Positions 22,867-34,739 are shown, counted from the first letter of the stretch. The stretch: DNA of 64,000 nucleotides from Notolepis coatsorum (GCA_963971535.1 OZ020593.1:18458783-18522782); one strand, 5' to 3'. Translations and numbers: made by a program. Notes: generated by a model not told the origin, from the sequence alone.

Positions 22867-22929
22867 CCCTTAGATGGAACCTTTGCATCTCTCCAACAGC
22901 TTCAGCAGAGACAGGGTTTACCAGGAAAA

Positions 22930-23420
22930 AATCAATTTTTTAGATTCCTTCAAGTCAGAAGTTATATAAAAGGTTCATGTTCCTCGCTTTGAGAATGCAG
23001 CACCAGATGAATGTTGAAAGAGGTTTTGCAAGGTCGGATCATATAACATCTTGTTTATATGACGTATTACAAGACTTAAGCCACCCATCCACCATGACAG
23101 CAGAGTGGGGGGGAAATAATTGGACACGCACACTGCATAAAATCTTTCCAGAGATCTCTCCTTTGTGTGAGAAGTGTGAATTTGAAAGAGGTAACTTACT
23201 TCATAATTACGCTCTTTGTCCTAACATACAAGGTTATTGGATTAATATCTCTTTTTGTGAATGGTTATGGGTTATAGATGATGTGTACCTTTCTTTTTGT
23301 TTGTATGTAGGTTTTTATGTTTTGTTGATATTATGTTTACACTTTAATAGAAGAATGGCAATACCAAGATTAGTTGTGATTGAAAACAACGCTTCATAAT
23401 AAAAACATTTGAAAGAAAAA
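22930..23420 (+). mobile_element. L1-type LINE ORF2 C-terminal fragment
   Basis: The frame 22977-23399 contains 'CEKCEFERGNLLHNYALCPN', the Cys-rich motif (CX2C...H...C) near the C-terminus of L1 ORF2, then a hydrophobic tail. The fragment is cut at its 5' side and followed by an A-rich region. It is not a host gene. Confidence 0.7.
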
Positions 23421-23504
23421 TCTGAGCTATTCCTTCAAGGTTGTAATAGGGTTGTAATAAGGTTGCTTCAAGCTCAGGTCTAGATAATTATGAGTCTTAC
23501 ATGG

Positions 23505-23740
23505 TTTCCTTGCTTATTTCTGTCTAGCAGTGTGGCTACATCATGGGTAGAGCTCTGAAGATCACCGGTTCGAGCCCCGGTCAAGGTCGGAAATAGGTGT
23601 TGTCGTCCAGCAGGGAGCACTCTGTGCTCTGGACTTGGCAGTACCGACGCCCCTGCCACGGTGATAGGGGACACCGTACGGTTTTGAGTGGCAGCCCTTC
23701 GGATGAGACGCTAAACCGAGGCCTCGACTGAATTCGGTCG
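23505..23740 (+). mobile_element. tRNA-derived SINE with conserved central block
   Basis: 'gtggctacatcatgggtaga' and 'ggttcgagccccggt' give A- and B-box-like elements. The central block 'cttcggatgagacgctaaac' then 'cgaggcctcgac' is the conserved domain of a widespread vertebrate SINE group. It ends at a TTAA that also starts the inverted arm at 23741. Confidence 0.7.
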
Positions 23741-23744
23741 TTAA

Positions 23745-24677
23745 AAAGGTGCTGTAAGTGGTATTTCTTTGTTAAGATAAGTGTTAAATAGCTCTACATT
23801 CTGACTATCAGTAAACAGCCATCACTGATATAGAGTGTCTGGTCAGTAACATGGGTATCTCAGTCCCTCCTGCTCTGCAGTAAACAGCCATCACTGATCT
23901 AGAGTGTCTGGTCAGTAACATGGGTCTCCCAGTCCCTCCTGCTCTGCAGTAAACAGCCATCACTGATATAGAGTGTCTGGTCAGTAACATGGGTCTCCCA
24001 GTCCCTCCTGCTCTGCAGTAAACAGCCATCACTGATATAGAGTGTCTGCCTGGTCAGTAACATGGGTCTCCCAGTCCCTCCTGCTCTGCAGTAAACAGCC
24101 ATCACTGATCTACAGTGTCTGGTCAGTAACATGGGTCTCCCAGTCCCTCCTGCTCTGCAGTAAACAGCCATCACTGATATAGAGTGTCTGGTCAGTAACA
24201 TGGGTCTCCCAGTCCCTCCTGCTCTGCAGTAAACAGCCATCACTGATATAGAGTGTCTGCCTGGTCAGTAACATGGGTCTCCCAGTCCCTCCACTCTGCA
24301 GTAAACAGCCATCACTGATCTAGAGTGTCTGGTCAGTAACATGGGTCTCTCAGTCCCTCCTGCTCTGCAGTAAACAGCCATCACTGATCTAGAGTGTCTG
24401 GTCAGTAACATGGGTCTCTCAGTCCCTCCTGCTCTGCAGTAAACAGCCATCACTGATATAGAGTGTCTGCCTGGTCAGTAACATGGGTCTCCCAGTCCCT
24501 CCACTCTGCAGTAAACAGCCATCACTGATATAGAGTGTCTGGTCAGTAACATGGGTCTCTCAGTCCCTCCTGCTCTGCAAAATACATTTTCTGGTATCCC
24601 GGTCCCACTTTATCCAATCAGGGGAGAGAACTCTAGATATGTTATACTTATTTCAAGAAATCTTGCCAAGCCAAATG
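23745..24677. mobile_element. Left arm of a 9.2-kb inverted repeat with 69-bp tandem units
   Basis: Starts after TTAA (23741-23744) with 'aaaggtgctgtaagtggta'. It contains about 11 units of 69 bp ('cagtaaacagccatcactga...') at 23815-24580 and ends near 'cttgccaagccaaat'. The right arm (32216-32984) is its inverted counterpart over the outer end, the array and the inner end. Confidence 0.8.
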
Positions 24678-24684
24678 AGCTGGC

Positions 24685-24835
24685 AGACTATATGAGGCCA
24701 TTGAGCCTGCGTAGCCCCCACGCCACACGGTTGCGTGCCACACAGGGGTACTACTGGTGAAGGAGGCCATTTCCACCCTACATTGCAAAGCGCCGTGTCT
24801 GGAAAAGCGCTATATAAATGCAATGATCATTCATT
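24685..24835 (+). mobile_element. SINE fragment with tataaatgca tail
   Basis: 'attgagcctgcgtagccc', 'gaaggaggccatttccaccc' and the end 'gaaaagcgctatataaatgc'. The inverted equivalent is at 31537-31740, so this too has a mirrored copy inside the large inverted structure. Confidence 0.65.
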
Positions 24836-25082
24836 AAATAATAGCTGGGATTATTATTGTGTACAACGTTTCATATTTCTACTTTATTATTGCCTACTCA
24901 ATACCAGGAAGGACGCACGCACTTTGAAAACCGCAGGAGTGAAAATCTCTTCATTATTTAATTCTCTGTTTGGAATAATGCCTGAGCTGTTACACCGGTT
25001 TATTCCACAGATGAGATCCACTGAGAGGGAATAGCTTGTTCGCATGATCTGCGTAAATTAAATAATCGCTTCACAGTGAACT

Positions 25083-25140
25083 TAGAGGGAGAGAGAGAGG
25101 GCGAGAGAGAGAGAGGGCGAGAGAGAGAGAGGGCAAGAGA

Positions 25141-25171
<31 letters not shown>

Positions 25172-25174
25172 GGC

Positions 25175-25223
<49 letters not shown>

Positions 25224-25305
25224 CGAGAGAGAGAGGGCAAGAGAGAGAGAGAGAGAGAGAGGGCAAGAGAGAGAGAGAGAGAGAGGGCGAGAGAGAGAGA
25301 GGGCG

Positions 25306-25372
<67 letters not shown>
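25083..25372. repeat. (GA)n with GGCGAGA variants
   Basis: About 290 bp of purine-rich tandem repeat. It gives charged Arg/Glu frames that are not genes. Confidence 0.95.
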
Positions 25373-25373
<1 letters not shown>

Positions 25374-26019
25374 ACAATACCTTTTAACAGGGGGGAGATG
25401 GAGAGAGAGAGAGCGAGCAGACCCGATTCACAGCTGTTTTGAAATCTATCTATATGCTAATCCCTGATTATAGTGGGCTATTCTCTCTTGTATTATATAG
25501 TTTGTCGCTAATAGACGTAGGCCTACAAAAGACAAGTGGTTTGTTTAGGCAACAATCTAAAGTAATTTAACAAAAGACAATGCATTTTCACATCATTTTG
25601 GACCATTATCATCATTACCATATTTGTGGAAAGAAGATCATCAGACTCTGATGAACAGTACGATTTATTTAAACCAGTACATTTGCAACACGTCCACCTC
25701 GACCTTGGTTTATCGGTGGCTGTACAGGGATTTTCACAGCGGAGTGGAGGTTATGGGGCGGAATCGTGGCGCCATCTACTGGGTGATAGTGGAATTACCT
25801 GGGGGGGGAGCGCGCGCCTGGCAAACGAAACAGAGAACACTGTGTGGCAAGCTGTCTGCCACCTAGGAGGCTGCACGTCCAGACTGACAGCATGTTGCTT
25901 TTTAACAGCGGAGGAGTGCAAGAAAGTGACAATGTGACCATGTGACCGCGGCAGCGCGAGAGAGCTGCAGCGCGGAAATAGGCTGTCTATTGCCATTCTC
26001 TAAGACAAACTCTAACCTT
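25373..26019. other. Unassigned stretch
   Basis: No repeat family is recognised with certainty. Overlapping open frames at 25624-25937 have no supporting splice or homology signal. Confidence 0.4.
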
Positions 26020-26381
26020 AACCAGCTCCTTAACAGCGCCTAAACTTAACCGTTCTAACCTTAACCAACTCCGAAACAATGCCTAACCTTAACCTTAACC
26101 ATGCCTAACCTTAACCGGTGAAAGAATACATGTTAAAAAAAATAATAATAATTGATGGGATTCGAACTTGTCACCAACGGACCGCAGGATCGCAGGACCG
26201 CAGCGCTGCCAGGTGAGCTAAGCTTCGAATGAAAATCATGGCGGATTACGGCTACATAATGCCGCAAGCTCTGCCGCTCCGCTCTGCGGCTGCCGCGCCT
26301 GCCGCGGGGCGTGTCGCAGCCAATCAGGGAAAACGCGGAAGCACTCGGCAGCACTCCTCCGCTGTTAATAAGCAATAGGCA
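26020..26381 (-). mobile_element. SINE-like repeat with telomere-like (ccttaa) end
   Basis: 'ctaaccttaaccttaacc' units, then 'gggattcgaacttgtcacc' (reverse B box) and 'gctgccaggtgagcta'. It ends near 'aatcagggaaaacgcggaag'. An opposite-orientation copy lies at 56215-56529. Confidence 0.65.
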
Positions 26382-26392
26382 GACTGACAGGC

Positions 26393-26677
26393 GTTATTTT
26401 TTTTCCGTAGCCGCATTTTGCGGAGACGCTCTCTGATTGGCCACTTCATGTGACATGTGCGCCCAATCGTGTGACGCCTGTTTCTACACCGGTTAAGCTT
26501 AGGCACTCTTTCGAAGTTGCATGGCGATAGAACACCAGCCCTGTTAAACCCGGAAATGGGCAAAGACACAGCTCGTCACGCGATTGGGCGCACATGTCAG
26601 TGGCCAATCAGAGAGCGTCAGTCAGTGGCCAATCAGAGAGCGTCTCCGCAAAATGCGGCTACGGAAAAAAATAACGT
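26393..26677. mobile_element. MITE with long inverted ends, copy 1
   Basis: Ends 'tccgtagccgcattttgcgg' and 'ccgcaaaatgcggctacgga' are perfectly inverted, extending over more than 45 bp. Flanked by gactgacaggc on both sides (26382-26392, 26678-26688). The interior ('taagcttaggcactctttcg', 'gggcaaagacacagctcgtc') is shared with 42177-42562, whose ends differ. Confidence 0.8.
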
Positions 26678-26688
26678 GACTGACAGGC

Positions 26689-27459
26689 AAGATGTTTTTA
26701 TTATAAGGTCGACTTTCTTTTTTAGCTGGAGCGCTGCATATTAACCCCCCCACACCCATATTTACCATTCAATCGGCTTGGGCGCTGCGCGAAAACGTCT
26801 TATAATGGCAGGGAAAACACTGAACACAATACACACTGAGGGGAAGGGGTGCACGACTTTCATGACACATACTGTATTGCAAGTTTGGACGTCTAATAGT
26901 GGCGATGTCACAGGTTCCGTGCCTAAGGTATTGTGTTCCGACAGAGCAATTGCTTTGGATTTTGCAGGGTTTTTCAGCAACACCATCTTTAAATATAATA
27001 TTATATTATAACCTCGAGTCTCACCTACAACGTTAGATCATTTAGCCTACAGACTTTAGTTTTTAAAGCGACTCATTTAACACATTTCGCTTCCCTCCGG
27101 CATGAAATGATAATTCGGTTAAATTCATCAGGCTATATATCATATATTTCTGGTACAGTATGCAGAGCGGAGGGAACAGGGCTTACAGCGAAAGGCCTAT
27201 AGGCTATAATAGCCGAATAGTGACAGTGGGCTGATTTGAAATTCAAATGAATAGGCTTTAGTTCCGATTTACGAAAGACTTAAGAGATTGTGACAGAAAT
27301 GTGTCCTCTCAGCTATCCCCCGGAGCCAAGTTGCAGTTCGATTTATCCGTTCGACTAGTGCTATCACGCCTGATTGATAATTAGGAGCCTAGCTGAATTG
27401 GTTGCGCTGGTTTTCCGATGCTGTCCTACGTTGGAAACCAACAGCAGCACGATGGTAAA
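26689..27459. other. Single-copy-looking stretch, no gene seen
   Basis: Short frames on both strands at 26762-27011 lack splice or homology support. No repeat was recognised. Confidence 0.4.
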
Positions 27460-27601
27460 ATGGTAAATGGTGAATTTTTATATATCGCTTTTATCCAAAG
27501 CGCTTTACAATTTGTTCCTCACATTCACCCACACGTTCAACACACCGACGGCGGAGGCAACCATGCAACCATGCTCATTGGGAGCAGTTAGGGGTTACTA
27601 T
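27460..27601 (-). mobile_element. SINE (family A) tail, truncated by the 38-bp array
   Basis: 'tcgcttttatccaaagcgct', 'ttcctcacattcaccca' and 'gggagcagttaggggtta' are a reversed family A SINE. Homology fades at 'gtccttgaccaagg', which is also the core of the adjoining minisatellite unit. Confidence 0.75.
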
Positions 27602-30600
27602 TGTCCTTGACCAAGGTACTGGCATTACAGCTGGAGTTGGTCTCTTGACCGAGGTACTGGCATTACAGCTGGTGTTGGTCTCTTGACCAAGGTACTGGCA
27701 TTACAGCTGGTGTTGGTCTCTTGACCAAGGTACTGGCATTACAGCTGGAGTTGGTCTCTTGACCGAGGTACTGGCATTACAGCTGGTGTTGGTCTCTTGA
27801 CCAAGGTACTGGCATTACAGCTGGAGTTGGTCTCTTGACCAAGGTACTGGCATTATCACTGGAGTTGGTCTCTTGACCAAGGTACTGGCATTACAGCTGG
27901 TGTTGGTCTCTTGACCAAGGTACTGGCATTACAGCTGGAGTTGGTCTCTTGACCAAGGTACTGGCATTACAGCTGGAGTTGGTCTCTTGACCAAGGTACT
28001 GGCATTACAACTGGAGTTGGTCTCTTAACCGAGGTACTGGCATTACAGCTGGAGTTGGTCTCTTGACCGAGGTACTGGCATTACAGCTGGTGTTGGTCTC
28101 TTGACCAAGGTACTGGCATTACAGCTGGAGTTGGTCTCTTGACCAAGGTACTGACATTACAACTGGAGTAGGTCTCTTGACCAATGTACTGGCATTACAA
28201 CTGGAGTTGGTCTCTTGACCAAGGTACTGGCATTACAGCTGGAGTTGGTCTCTTGACCAATGTACTGGCATTACAGCTGGAGTTGGTTTCTTGACCAAGG
28301 TACTGGCATTACAGCTGGTGTTGGTCTCTTGACCAAGGTACTGGCATTACAACTGGAGTTGGTCTCTTGACCAAGGTACTGGCATTACAGCTGGAGTTGG
28401 TCTCTTGACCAATGTACTGGCATTACAACTGGAGTTGGTCTCTTGACCAAGGTACTGGCATTACAGCTGGAGTTGGTCTCTTGGCCAAGGTACTGGCATT
28501 ACAGCTGGAGTTGGTCTCTTGACCAAGGTACTGGCATTACAGCTGGAGTTGGTCTCTTGACCAAGGTACTGGCATTACAGCTGGAGTTGGTCTCTTGACC
28601 AAGGTAGTGGCATTACAGCTGGAGTTGGTCTCTTGACCAAGTACTGGCATTACAGCTGGAGTTGGTCTCTTGACCAAGGTACTGGCATTACAGCTGGAGT
28701 TGGTCTCTTGACCAAGGTACTAGCATTACAGCTGGAGTTGGTATCTTGAACAAGGTACTGACATTACAACTGGAGTTGGTATCTTGACCAAGGTACTGGC
28801 ATTAGAACTGGAGTTGGTCTCTTGACCAAGGTACTGGCATTAGAACTGGAGTTGGTCTCTTAACCAAGGTACTGGCATTACAGCTGGAGTTGGTATCTTG
28901 ACCAAGGTACTGGCATTACAACTGGAGTTGTCTCTTGACCAAGGTACTGGCATTACAACTGGAGTTAGTCTCTTGACCAAGGTACTGGCATTAGAACTGG
29001 AGTTGGTCTCTTGACCAAGGTACTGGCATTACGGCTGGAGTTGGTCTCTTGACCAAGGTACTGGCATTACAACTGGAGTTGTCTCTTGACCAAGGTACTG
29101 GCATTACAGCTGGAGTTGGTCTCTTGACCAAGGTACTGGCATTACAGCTGGAGTTGGTCTCTTGACCAAGGTACTGGCATTACCACTGGAGTTGGTCTCT
29201 TGACCAAGGTACTGGCATTACCACTGGAGTTGGTCTCTTGACCAAGGTACTGGCATTACAGCTGGAGTTGGTCTCTTGACCAAGGTACTGGCATTACAGC
29301 TGGAGTTGGTCTCTTGACCAAGGTACTGGCATTACAGCTGGAGTTGGTCTTTTGACCAAGGTACTGGCATTACAGCTGGAGTTGGTCTCTTGACCAAGGT
29401 ACTGGCATTACAGCTGGAGTTGGTTTCTTGACCAAGGTACTGGCATTACAACTGGAGTTGGTCTCTTGACCAAGGTACTGGCATTACAGCTGGAGTTGGT
29501 CTCTTGACCAAGGTACTGGCATTAGAACTGGAGTTGGTCTCTTGACCAAGGTACTGGCATTACAGCTGGAGTTGGTTTCTTGACCAAGGTACTGGCATTA
29601 CAGCTGGAGTTAGTCTCTTGACCAAGGTACTGGCATTACAGCTGGAGTTAATCTCTTGACCAAGGTACTGGCAGTACAGCTGGAGTTAGTCTCTTGACCA
29701 AGGTACTGGCATTACAGCTGGAGTTGGTCTCTTGACCAAGGTACTGGCATTACAGCTGGAGTTGGTCTCTTGACCAAGGTACTGGCATTACAGCTGGAGT
29801 TAGTCTCTTGACCAAGGTACTGGCATTACAGCTGGAGTTGGTCTCTTGACCAAGGTACTGGCATTACAGCTGGAGTTAGTCTCTTGACCAAGGTACTGGC
29901 ATTACAGCTGGAGTTAGTCTCTTGACCAAGGTACTGGCATTACAGCTGGAGTTGGTCTCTTGACCAAGGTACTGGCATTACAACTGGAGTTGGTCTCTTG
30001 ACCGAGGTACTGGCATTACAGCTGGAGTTGGTCTCTTGACCAAGGTACTGGCATTACAGCTGGAGTTGGTCTCTTGACCAAGGTACTGGCATTAGAACTG
30101 GAGTTGGTCTTTTGACCAATGTACTGGCATTACAACTGGAATTGGTCTCTTGACCAAGGTACTGGCATTAGAACTGGAGTTGGTCTCTTAACCAAGGTAC
30201 TGGCATTACAGCTGGAGTTGGTCTCTTGACCAAGGTACTGGCATTACAGCTGGAGTTGGTCTCTTGACCAAGGTACTGGCATTACAGCTGGAGTTGGTTT
30301 CTTGACCAAGGTACTGGCATTACAGCTGGAGTTGGTCTCTTGACCAAAGTACTGGCATTAGAACTGGAGTTGGTCTCTTGACCAAGGTACTGGCATTACA
30401 GCTGGGGTTGTCCTCTTGACCAAGGTACTGGCATTACAGCTGGAGTTGGTCTCTTGACCAAGGTACTGGCATTACAACTGGAGTTGGTCTCTTGACCGAG
30501 GTACTGGCATTACAGCTGGAGTTGGTCTCTTGACCGAGGTACTGGCATTACAGCTGGAGTTGGTCTCTTGACCAAGGTACTGGCATTACAGCTGGAGTTG

Positions 30601-31250
30601 GTCTTTTGACCAAGGTACTGGCATTACAGCTGGAGTTGGTCTCTTGACCAAGGTACTGGCATTACAGCTGGAGTTGGTCTCTTGACCAAGGTACTGGCAT
30701 TACAACTGGAGTTGGTCTCTTGACCAAGGTACTGGCATTACGGCTGGAGTTGGTCTCTTGACCAAGGTACTGGCATTACGGCTGGAGTTGGTCTCTTGAC
30801 CGAGGTACTGGCATTACAGCTGGAGTTGGTCTCTTGACCAAGGTACTGGCATTACAGCTGGAGTTGGTCTCTTGACCAAGGTACTGGCATTACAGCTGGA
30901 GTTGGTCTCTTGACCAAGGTACTGGCATTACAGCTGGAGTTGGTATCTTGACCAAGGTACTGGTATTACAGCTGGAGTTGGTCTCTTGACCAAGGTACTG
31001 GCATTACAACTGGAGTTGGTCTCTTGACCAAGGTACTGGCATTAGAACTGGAGTTGGTCTCTTGACCAAGGTACTGGCATTACAGCTGGAGTTGGTCTCT
31101 TGACCAAGGTACTGGCATTAGAACTGGAGTTGGTCTCTTGACCAAGGTACTGGCATTACAGCTGGAGTTGGTCTCTTGACCAAGGTACTGGCATTAGAAC
31201 TGGAGTTGGTCTCTTGACCAAGGTACTGGCATTACAGCTGGAGTTGGTCT
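27602..31250. repeat. 38-bp minisatellite array (about 96 units)
   Basis: Unit 'ttggtctcttgaccaaggta' plus 'ctggcattacagctggag'. Point variants (aactg, gaactg, accgag, tgtt) are scattered and no long higher-order period was noticed. It lies in the large TTLL11 intron. Confidence 0.97.
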
Positions 31251-31536
31251 GCAGACGCTGCCCCACTGCTACTGAATAGTTAGGTCCAATGCAGAGGACG
31301 AATCTCCCCACAGGGATTAATAAAAGTAATTCTTATTCTCCTCTCATTCATTTAAGAATTCAAGGCAGTAGACTACAAAAGCAGGAGGAGGAGCTCTTGT
31401 GCATACAGCTGCATATAAAACACTTCTTCTATACAGTAATTCATTGTCACCTGTCCAATGGATTTACTATGTAAATCTGTTATAAGCTAATAATCTAGGT
31501 TTGGAAAAATACTAGTAGGCAAGACTATGAGAATAA

Positions 31537-31740
31537 TAATAATTAATTACATTTATATAGCGCTTTTCTCAGACTCAAAGCGCTTTACAATCTAGGGTGG
31601 AAATGGCCTCCTTCACCACCACTGGTAGCACCCAACCTTGGGCTACGCAGGCTCAATAGCTGCCATACACTGGCACCAGGCTACACATCACACTACACAA
31701 TGGCTGAACGGCTCAGGTGACAGGGATTGATATCAGCCAA
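31537..31740 (-). mobile_element. SINE with tataaatgta tail, reversed
   Basis: 'catttatatagcgcttttct', 'ggaaatggcctccttcacca' and 'gggctacgcaggctcaatag' mirror 24685-24835. Confidence 0.65.
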
Positions 31741-32215
31741 TTAAGGGGAAGGGATGATTAGGTGGCCTTGATGTCAGAGACCTGATTGACAATTTGGCCA
31801 GGAATGTCGGGGAACCCCCTACTCTGTATACAGGGGAGCAGGTCAAGTAGGCTGATTGCTGTATAGGTACTAGTGGACTCAGTGTGTGAGAGAAAAGATA
31901 GGCACTCACTCAGATTGGAAATTACACTAATAACGGGCATTTTTCACAGTTAAGACGATATTTGATATCGATATCATTGCCTAGCCCCACTTCGTGATTG
32001 TAATTAGTTAATGTGTATTTATTTCCAGTCATTCATTTAGCAAAAAATCTATCTTGATCCGAATAAAACAAATGCTGCAGGACGAAGTGCTGCGTCTTGC
32101 ATGTGAGAGAAACCATGACTTAAGTTCAATACTTGAAAATCAAATCAAATGAATCGCAGGAAAACACACCCTGGTGTGTAAAGACCTTAGTACTGCCCTT
32201 ATTAAAAGCAAAAGC
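31741..32215. other. Unassigned stretch
   Basis: Contains 'gatatttgatatcgatatca' at about 31956. Present only in the right half of the inverted structure. No coding signal. Confidence 0.4.
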
Positions 32216-32984
32216 AAATTTGGCTTGGCAAGATTTCTTGAAATACGTACACATATCTAGGGTTCTCTCTCATGGGAAATGATACCAGAAAATGTATGTT
32301 CTGTTTACTGCAGAGCAGGAGGGACTGGGAGACCCATGTTACTGACCAGACACTCTATATCAGTGATGGCTGTTTACTGCAGAGCAGGAGGGACTGGGAG
32401 ACCCATGTTACTGACCAGACACTCTATATCAGTGATGGCTGTTTACTGCAGAGCAGGAGGGACTGGGAGACCCATGTTACTGACCAGACACTCTAGATCA
32501 GTGATGGCTGTTTACTGCAGAGTGGAGGGACTGGGAGACCCATGTTACTGACCAGACACTCTATATCAGTGATGGCTGTTTACTGCAGAGCAGGAGGGAC
32601 TGGGAGACCCATGTTACTGACCAGACACTCTATATCAGTGATGGCTGTTTACTGCAGAGCAGGAGGGACTGGGAGACCCATGTTACTGACCAGACACTCT
32701 ATATCAGTGATGGCTGTTTACTGCAGAGCAGGAGGGACTGGGAGACCCATGTTACTGACCAGACACTCTATATCAGTGATGGCTGTTTACTGCAGAGCAG
32801 GAGGGACTGGGAGACCCATGTTACTGACCAGACACTCTAGATCAGTGATGGCTGTCGGAATGTATTGAAATTCTTTTATTGGGAAAACCACATTGAGATA
32901 CAGTATCTCGTTTTTGAGAGGGTCCCAAAATGTAGAGCTATTTATACTTATTTTAACAACAAAAAAATACCACTTACAGCACCT
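32216..32984. mobile_element. Right arm of the 9.2-kb inverted repeat
   Basis: Inverted relative of 23745-24677. It starts 'tttggcttggcaagatttct', carries about eight 69-bp units at 32305-32853, then 'taccacttacagcacc' and TTAA at 32985-32988. Confidence 0.8.
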
Positions 32985-33007
32985 TTAACAAGCATTTATG
33001 TTCGCAC

Positions 33008-33009
33008 GC

Positions 33010-33048
<39 letters not shown>
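33008..33048. repeat. (CA)n after TTLL11 donor
   Basis: Nine nucleotides inside the intron from the donor of the 33058-33342 exon. (TG)n on the sense strand. Confidence 0.9.
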
Positions 33049-33050
<2 letters not shown>

Positions 33051-33057
33051 CCCTTAC

Positions 33058-33342
33058 CTGGAAGCAGGTGGGTCCCGGCTTGCCTGGCGGTATGTCCGCC
33101 TGGAAGTGGACCTTGAGTTCGGGCGCCAGGGCGATGACGGTCTTGATGACCAGGGAGATGATGTCGGACCAGACCCTCTTGATGTCCACGCCCTTGGAGG
33201 CCAGGCGGTACAGCACGCTGGAGAAGGTGCGCTTGCTGCCCGTGCTCAGGCTGTCCGAGTGCACGAAGTTCCCGCTCTGCACGTTCAGGGAGTAGTTGGT
33301 GAGGTGCATGAAGACGTGGCTCAGGTTCTTCTGGTTGGGCTC
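33058..33342 (-). CDS. ttll11: TTLL11 exon (TTL core, HLTNYS motif)
   Basis: 285 nt, 95 codons, phase 0. It follows acceptor 'cgtgcacag', reads EPNQKNLSHVFMHLTNYSLN to DIPPGKPGPTCFQ, and ends at donor CAG|GTAAGG. It joins in frame with 34907-35197 before it and 15215-15310 after it. 'HLTNYS' is a TTLL signature near the ATP and tubulin-tail binding cleft. 'GSKRTFSSVL' and 'VWSDIISLVIKTVIAL' belong to the TTLL11/TTLL6-type core. These enzymes add or extend glutamate chains on tubulin tails, and TTLL11 is reported as an elongating polyglutamylase. Simple CA/TG repeats flank the exon on both sides within about 10 nt of the splice sites. Confidence 0.94.
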
Positions 33343-33344
33343 CT

Positions 33345-33420
33345 GTGCACGCACACACACACACACGCACGCACACACACACACACACACACAGACACAC
33401 AGGCAAACACACACACACGC
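33345..33420. repeat. (AC)n at TTLL11 acceptor
   Basis: Reads (TG)n with interruptions on the sense strand, immediately before the acceptor of 33058-33342. Confidence 0.9.
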
Positions 33421-33651
33421 AGTCAGGAAGAAAGAATACTTTAAAGGGAAATTTGCTTATGTGCCATCTACCCTGGAGTTCTCTGTGCATGCATTAGGCT
33501 TAGGGAACAGCCGCACCATTATCCTAGCTTAGCGTCATTCACTGGAAGTAGGTGTGCCAGTGTAGCCTAGTTCCCAACAGTCACTCCAAATACACTCCAA
33601 ATACAACTCCAAAACATTCCTGTAAACATGTTGTGACCTGTGTATTTACCA

Positions 33652-33711
33652 CGTAGAAGCGCGTCAGGCCCTCCTAGTTAATACCCCACAGATACCCTGT
33701 GAGTACCCCCC
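33652..33711 (-). repeat. Outermost partial copy of the TTLL11 exon-end repeat
   Basis: 'agaagcgcgtcaggccctcc' followed by 'tagttaataccccacagata' matches the units at 34681-34882 but diverges before the donor. It was separated from them by the MITE at 33714-34673. Confidence 0.8.
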
Positions 33712-33713
33712 GT

Positions 33714-34673
33714 TAGGGCTGAGCCCAAACGTTCGAACGTTCGGACCTTCGTTCGTTACGTTGGCATTCGAATTCTAAATCAACATTGAATTTTCTATTA
33801 AAAATAATGAATAAAAAAATAAAAATAAAAAATTATATATATATATATATATATTTTTTTTTTTGTATGTGTCTATTCATTCTGTTTAAACCAATGGGGT
33901 TTTTCTTCACAGTCACAGATAAAGATTAGGCTACACTAATATTATAGTATTAAAACTGATGAGTTATATTCATTAAAGACATTTGATTTAATAAAAAGAA
34001 AAGACTAGGGATGTCCGATATTATCGGCCGACCGATATTATCGGCCGATATCGGCAGTAAAATGTGATATCGGAAAATATCGGTATCGGTAAAAAAAAAA
34101 AAAAAAACAATAACAATTTTTTTTTTTTTTTAACATTTATTTAACCTTTATTTACCCAGGCAAGCAAGTAAGAACCAATTCTTATTTTATTTATTGTCAA
34201 AAGTATGCATGTTGATTTAAAATGTTCATTTTTACTTTTTTAATGATCATATTTTGCACAGATAATGCTTACATTTAGAAAGCCTTTTGAATGCATCCAG
34301 TGAAATTATTAGTTACCTGAAATTATTCCGTTTTTTGGGGGGGAAACCCTGCATATATCGGTATCGGTTGATATCGGTATCGGTATCGGTATCGGAAATT
34401 GGAGTTGGACAATATCGGAATATCGGTATCGGTAAAAAAGCCAATATCGAGCATCCCTAGAAAAGACTAATTTAATCCGATTAATCACTTCATTCAAATT
34501 GAGGATTTAGTTTGAGGACATTTATATAAAAAATAAAAAATAAAATACTTTTTTTGGATTTAAATTTTATTTAATTTAAAAAACATTTTAAATTAAAAAT
34601 TAAGGTTTGAACGTTTGTTCGAAAAACCCTGATGAAGTTTGAATCCCAAACACAGGCTTCGGGGACATCCCTA
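33714..34673. mobile_element. hAT-like element hosting another MITE
   Basis: Starts 'tagggctgagcccaaacgtt' and ends 'gaacgtttgttcg' ... 'ggggacatcccta'. The 'gttcgaacgttcg' motif is near both ends. It splits the exon-end repeat array and is itself split by 34016-34459. Confidence 0.6.
34016..34459. mobile_element. hAT-like MITE (tagggatgtccgat family), copy 2
   Basis: Ends 'tagggatgtccgatatta' and 'tatcgagcatcccta'. Perfect 8-bp duplication gaaaagac at 34008-34015 and 34460-34467. Confidence 0.9.
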
Positions 34674-34703
34674 CCCCCCCCTGTGTGTGACCATGCTCCG
34701 CAC

Positions 34704-34739
34704 CTGGTAGGGCTCGGTGCAGAAGCGCGTCAGGCCCTC
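34704..34739 (-). other. Candidate duplicated mini-exon, unit 1
   Basis: 36 nt identical in protein sense to the end of the neighbouring exon (EGLTRFCTEPYQ). Bordered by 'aactag' upstream and 'gtgcgg' downstream on the sense strand, phase 0. There is no good polypyrimidine tract, so use in mRNA is uncertain. Confidence 0.5.

Noticed and set aside
22977-23399. 140-aa frame as a host membrane protein
   Set aside because: Its Cys-rich motif and hydrophobic end match the C-terminus of L1 ORF2, and it is flanked by repeats.
23808-32868. Frames of 69-bp units (LQSRRDWETHVTDQTLYISD)
   Set aside because: Unit length is a multiple of three, so several frames stay open. Units vary by non-coding-like changes and occur in inverted arrays.
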